From NCBI GenBank assembly GCA_018644665.1, contig JABGQA010000106.1, positions 62,001-126,000 of the forward strand: DNA of 64,000 bases. The letters run 5' to 3'. Source of the DNA: Candidatus Poribacteria bacterium. GTDB lineage: Bacteria > Poribacteria > WGA-4E > GCA-2687025. The notes under the pieces were generated by a model. It was given only the letters and a program-made list of their open reading frames with translations, was not told the DNA's origin and did no database searches. This document shows, piece after piece, positions 61,235-64,000 of the stretch. Numbering within the stretch: position 1 is the first letter of the stretch; every line of letters begins with the position of its first letter. The position numbers and the translations under genes are program-made.

Positions 61235-62887
61235 GTGATCGACCGCATCAGTCTGACCGCGGACAAGCGCGTTCTCCAACTCGTTCGCGCGGAGGGTGAC
61301 GCCGCCACTCTTACCCTCGAGGCGTTCAGCGCCGACGGTTCCCACCGTGTCCTGCCCATCGGCAATGCGACCGTCACGGCCCGGACACAGCACGCGAGCG
61401 GGAACGTGCAGGTCGTGGCGATCGATGGCGGCCGGGTCATCCCATTGGAAGGTGGCATCGCGACAATCGAGGCCACGGTCGACCACGACGGGCGGCGGCA
61501 CGCGGCCTCGACGGACGTGGTGGTCGCCCCGTTCTACCGGGACTACCACCAGACCCTGGTGATGAAGCTCTTCATGGGCATGGAGGGCGATCCGACCGAA
61601 CGCCTGCAGGCGACGCCGATGTTCCAGAAGCCGCGCGATGTCCTGTGCACGTTCGCCGACGCGCTTGAGGTGATCCGCAAGGCCGACAACCTCACGCGGG
61701 GCATGCCCAAGATCATCTACCTCGTAGGCTGGCAGAAGGGCGGCCACGATCACGGCTACCCGGCGTGGGACGAGGTGAATCCGACGCTGAAACGCCCAGG
61801 CGACGCCACCGCGCTCGACAGCCTGCGCTGGCTGATCCGCGAGGCCAGGCAGTACAACACCACCGTCAGCCTCCACATCAACATGCTGGACGCGTACGAA
61901 CAGAGCCCGCTGTGGGACGAATACGTGGCGAAGGACTGTCTTGCCCGGGACGAGCACGGCGACCTGCTCTCGCCAGGCATCCAGATGCGGGGCGAGCCCA
62001 TGTACAACGTGGTCTATCCCCGTGAGTGGGAGGAGGGCCTGGCGCAGCGTCGCATCGACCGCCTCATCGCCATGATCCCTGAGTTGACCGAGGGGCAAAC
62101 GATCCAAATCGATGTGTTCATCGCGCAACGCGAGGGCGGGACGCCGATCAGCCCCTGGCACGCCAAGCCCGAGAACGGCGGGCTCACGCCGGGCCGGTAC
62201 GTCGAGACCCAACGCGACATCTTCCACTACTGGCGCGAACATGGCTTCGACGTCACCGGCGAGGGCATCTTCTGGGCGCATCCGCCAGGAGAGGGGTTCA
62301 CGGGTCTACAGGCGATGTCGTGGTGGTATCCCTCGGACCCCGAATACCAGATGGCGATCCCGGAGTGCCTGATGGCCCGGGGCCGAACTGATCGCGGAAG
62401 CGACGGCGACTTCCGCTTCGGCTCGAGCATGCACGGTGAGGAGATATGGCAGGAGGACAGGGATGCCATGCCCGGCTTCCTCGGCATGTTCTGCCGCACG
62501 ACTCTCCCATGGCACTACCTCAGCCGCCTGGATCGCTTACGGATCGAAGGCGAGTCGCTTCACTACAGCGATGGCGTCGTCGCCCAGACCGAGGCTGGCA
62601 GGAACGTCATCCGCAGGGGCGATTTCGTACTGCGCGAAGGCGACGATCTGTTCGTGCCTGCCCTGTGGAAAGCACCGGAGATCATCGCGTACAGCAAGCG
62701 CGGCTACGAAAGCAGGACGTGGACCCTCCCCGGGGAATGGTGCGACGTCGAGAGCGTGGATCTACGCGAAATCACCGCGGACGGGCTGCGGCCGCGGGCA
62801 GAGGGCGCTCCAGTAGCCGACGGCAAGCTGCTCCTGACGCTGGGAGAGGACGAAGCGGTCTCGATTGTCCCCGCGCGTCATCCGTGA
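61235..62887 (+). CDS. GH101-like glycoside hydrolase (endo-alpha-N-acetylgalactosaminidase related)
   Basis: 550 residues with GTG start at 61235 (GGAG five bases before). No signal peptide. KIIYLVGWQKGGHDHGYPAW (about 155-175) and the following block resemble the core of GH101 enzymes. Candidate catalytic pair: Asp293 in IQIDVFIAQ and Glu343 in VTGEGIFW. Only the (beta/alpha)8 core and a C-terminal beta domain (LREGDDLFVPALWK) are present, without the large accessory domains of secreted mucin-degrading members. Probable role: release of alpha-linked sugars inside the cell; specificity unproven. Confidence 0.68.
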   Translation: MIDRISLTADKRVLQLVRAEGDAATLTLEAFSADGSHRVLPIGNATVTARTQHASGNVQVVAIDGGRVIPLEGGIATIEATVDHDGRRHAASTDVVVAPFYRDYHQTLVMKLFMGMEGDPTERLQATPMFQKPRDVLCTFADALEVIRKADNLTRGMPKIIYLVGWQKGGHDHGYPAWDEVNPTLKRPGDATALDSLRWLIREARQYNTTVSLHINMLDAYEQSPLWDEYVAKDCLARDEHGDLLSPGIQMRGEPMYNVVYPREWEEGLAQRRIDRLIAMIPELTEGQTIQIDVFIAQREGGTPISPWHAKPENGGLTPGRYVETQRDIFHYWREHGFDVTGEGIFWAHPPGEGFTGLQAMSWWYPSDPEYQMAIPECLMARGRTDRGSDGDFRFGSSMHGEEIWQEDRDAMPGFLGMFCRTTLPWHYLSRLDRLRIEGESLHYSDGVVAQTEAGRNVIRRGDFVLREGDDLFVPALWKAPEIIAYSKRGYESRTWTLPGEWCDVESVDLREITADGLRPRAEGAPVADGKLLLTLGEDEAVSIVPARHP

Positions 62888-62917
62888 GCCCGTGCGCAAG
62901 CTCGCCCGACGGGCATG

Positions 62918-64000
62918 TCACTCCGCCTCCGTGCCGTCCAGCTTCTTGCGCAACGCGTGGAGCGCGTTCAGGGCTTCGATCGGCGTCATAGCGTCCAGGT
63001 CCATCGCCGAGAGTTCGTCGCGCAGTTCTTCCAGCAGTGGATCTGCCGCGCCCGACGACGGCGGCACGAAGAGCGAGAGCTGCAGCCCGCCGTCCGTAGT
63101 GGCGCGGCGACGTGGCCGCCGCCTGGGTCTCGGCGTGCTGTTGTCCCCCACTGAGATTTCGTGCTGCTCCAGGATCAGCAGGATGTCCATCGCCCGCGCG
63201 ACGACGTCGTCCGGGAGTCCCGCGAGACGGGCGACGTGGATGCCGTACGAGTCGTCCGTTCCCCCTTCGACGACCTTGCGCAGGAACGTGATGCTGTCCT
63301 CATCCTCGTGGATCGCAACGTTGTAGTTCCGCACGCGCGGGGACTTCTCCGCCAACTCGATGAGCTCGTGGTAGTGGGTTGCGAACAGCGTCTTCGCGCC
63401 GACCTTGCTGAGGATGTACTCCGCGACCGCCCAGGCGATGCTGATGCCGTCGAACGTGCTCGTCCCACGGCCGATCTCGTCCAGAATCAGCAGGCTGCGG
63501 CTCGTCGCGTTGTTGAGGATGTTCGCCGTCTCGTTCATCTCGACGAGGAACGTGCTCTGACCCATCGCCAGATTGTCGGCGGCACCGACGCGCGTGAAGA
63601 TGCGGTCGACGACGCCCAGGTGCGCCTCCGCCGCGGGGACGAAGCTCCCCATCTGCGCCATGAGCGTGATGAGGGCCACCTGCCGCAGGTAGGTGGACTT
63701 ACCGGACATGTTCGGCCCCGTAATGACCTGTAGCTGCTCTTCGTCGCAGTTCAGGTGCGTGTCGTTGGGCACGAACCCCTCGTGCGTCACTAACTGCTCG
63801 ACCACCGGGTGCCGGCCGCTCTTGATGAACAGCGCGTCCGTGTCGTCCACCTGGGGCTTCACGTAGTTGTTCTTGACGGCGATATACGCCATGGCGGAAA
63901 GGAAATCGAGCATCGCGAGGATCGCAGCGGCGCGTTGTATGCGCGGTATCTCGGCCTTCACCTGCTCGCGCACCTTTAGGAACAGGTCGTACTCCAGGTC
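62918..64000 (-). CDS. mutS: DNA mismatch repair protein MutS (C-terminal part)
   Basis: The gene runs off the window; 360 residues are visible, beginning DLEYDLFLKVREQVKAEIPR. This holds the end of the lever domain, Walker A GPNMSGKST, the ABC signature region and Walker B LILDEIGRGTST, and LFATHYHEL. The C-terminus ends with a helix-turn-helix and a short acidic tail (LNALHALRKKLDGTEAE). Standard MutS1, which recognises mismatches. It converges with the glycosidase gene, 30 bases apart. Confidence 0.96.
   Translation of the reverse strand, partial: DLEYDLFLKVREQVKAEIPRIQRAAAILAMLDFLSAMAYIAVKNNYVKPQVDDTDALFIKSGRHPVVEQLVTHEGFVPNDTHLNCDEEQLQVITGPNMSGKSTYLRQVALITLMAQMGSFVPAAEAHLGVVDRIFTRVGAADNLAMGQSTFLVEMNETANILNNATSRSLLILDEIGRGTSTFDGISIAWAVAEYILSKVGAKTLFATHYHELIELAEKSPRVRNYNVAIHEDEDSITFLRKVVEGGTDDSYGIHVARLAGLPDDVVARAMDILLILEQHEISVGDNSTPRPRRRPRRRATTDGGLQLSLFVPPSSGAADPLLEELRDELSAMDLDAMTPIEALNALHALRKKLDGTEAE

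Overview
High-GC bacterial chromosome segment with tightly packed, mostly co-directional genes. Shine-Dalgarno sites of the GGAG/AAGG type sit before most starts, GTG starts are frequent, and the tRNA genes encode their own 3' CCA. There is no phage, transposase, plasmid or CRISPR signal. The genes combine a bidirectional-type [NiFe] hydrogenase, a four-subunit pyruvate:ferredoxin oxidoreductase and a cytochrome c maturation system with a Cys-type CcmE. They also include several phytanoyl-CoA dioxygenase-like proteins, Gfo/Idh-type dehydrogenases, TIM-barrel isomerases, LamG-like secreted proteins and a DUF6784/6785-like membrane protein. This mix suggests an uncultivated environmental lineage of the Poribacteria / Latescibacterota / Armatimonadota kind. 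That placement is inference from gene content only.

Layout. (1) 1-8509: one uninterrupted operon, hoxU(partial)-hoxY-hoxH-hoxW-hypA-hypB-hypF-hypC-hypD-hypE, encoding the hydrogenase and its whole NiFe(CN)2CO maturation pathway. (2) 8821-11545: secreted esterase, PadR-type regulator and a divergent sigma-70 factor. (3) 11607-14736, minus strand: porC-porD-porA-porB. (4) 14898-17858: consensus promoter, tRNA-Gly, tRNA-Cys, tRNA-Val, a terminator/possible attenuator, thrS and infC. (5) 17925-26291, minus strand: a cell-surface O-acetylation operon with an MBOAT acyltransferase (AlgI type), two different AlgJ/AlgX-type SGNH proteins and two large secreted proteins. (6) 26718-29517: feoA-feoB with a small Cys-rich FeoB partner. 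(7) 29510-33462: CinA-type protein, voltage-gated K+ channel, rph, rdgB, tRNA-Pro; a 550-bp spacer here holds two large hairpins. (8) 33659-50552: a catabolic/secreted accessory region (Gfo/Idh, S58/P1 peptidase, UlaG-like hydrolase, 2-hydroxyacid dehydrogenase, epimerase, sugar isomerases of which one is frameshifted, PhyH proteins, Ycf48-like and lectin-like secreted proteins). (9) 50639-61115: tetrapyrrole and cytochrome c assembly, hemC-cobA/hemD followed by ccmE-ccmF-ccmH-ccmH-ccmI-like-unknown-ccmA-ccmB-ccmC-ccmD-like. (10) 61235-64000: a GH101-like glycosidase and the 3' part of mutS.

The parts fit a metabolically flexible organism. PFOR and Hox link pyruvate, ferredoxin and NAD(P)H to H2; Feo supplies iron for Fe-S enzymes and heme; HemC and CobA/HemD supply tetrapyrrole precursors; Ccm builds c-type cytochromes. 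The accessory region looks suited to scavenging host- or algal-derived glycans and small organics.
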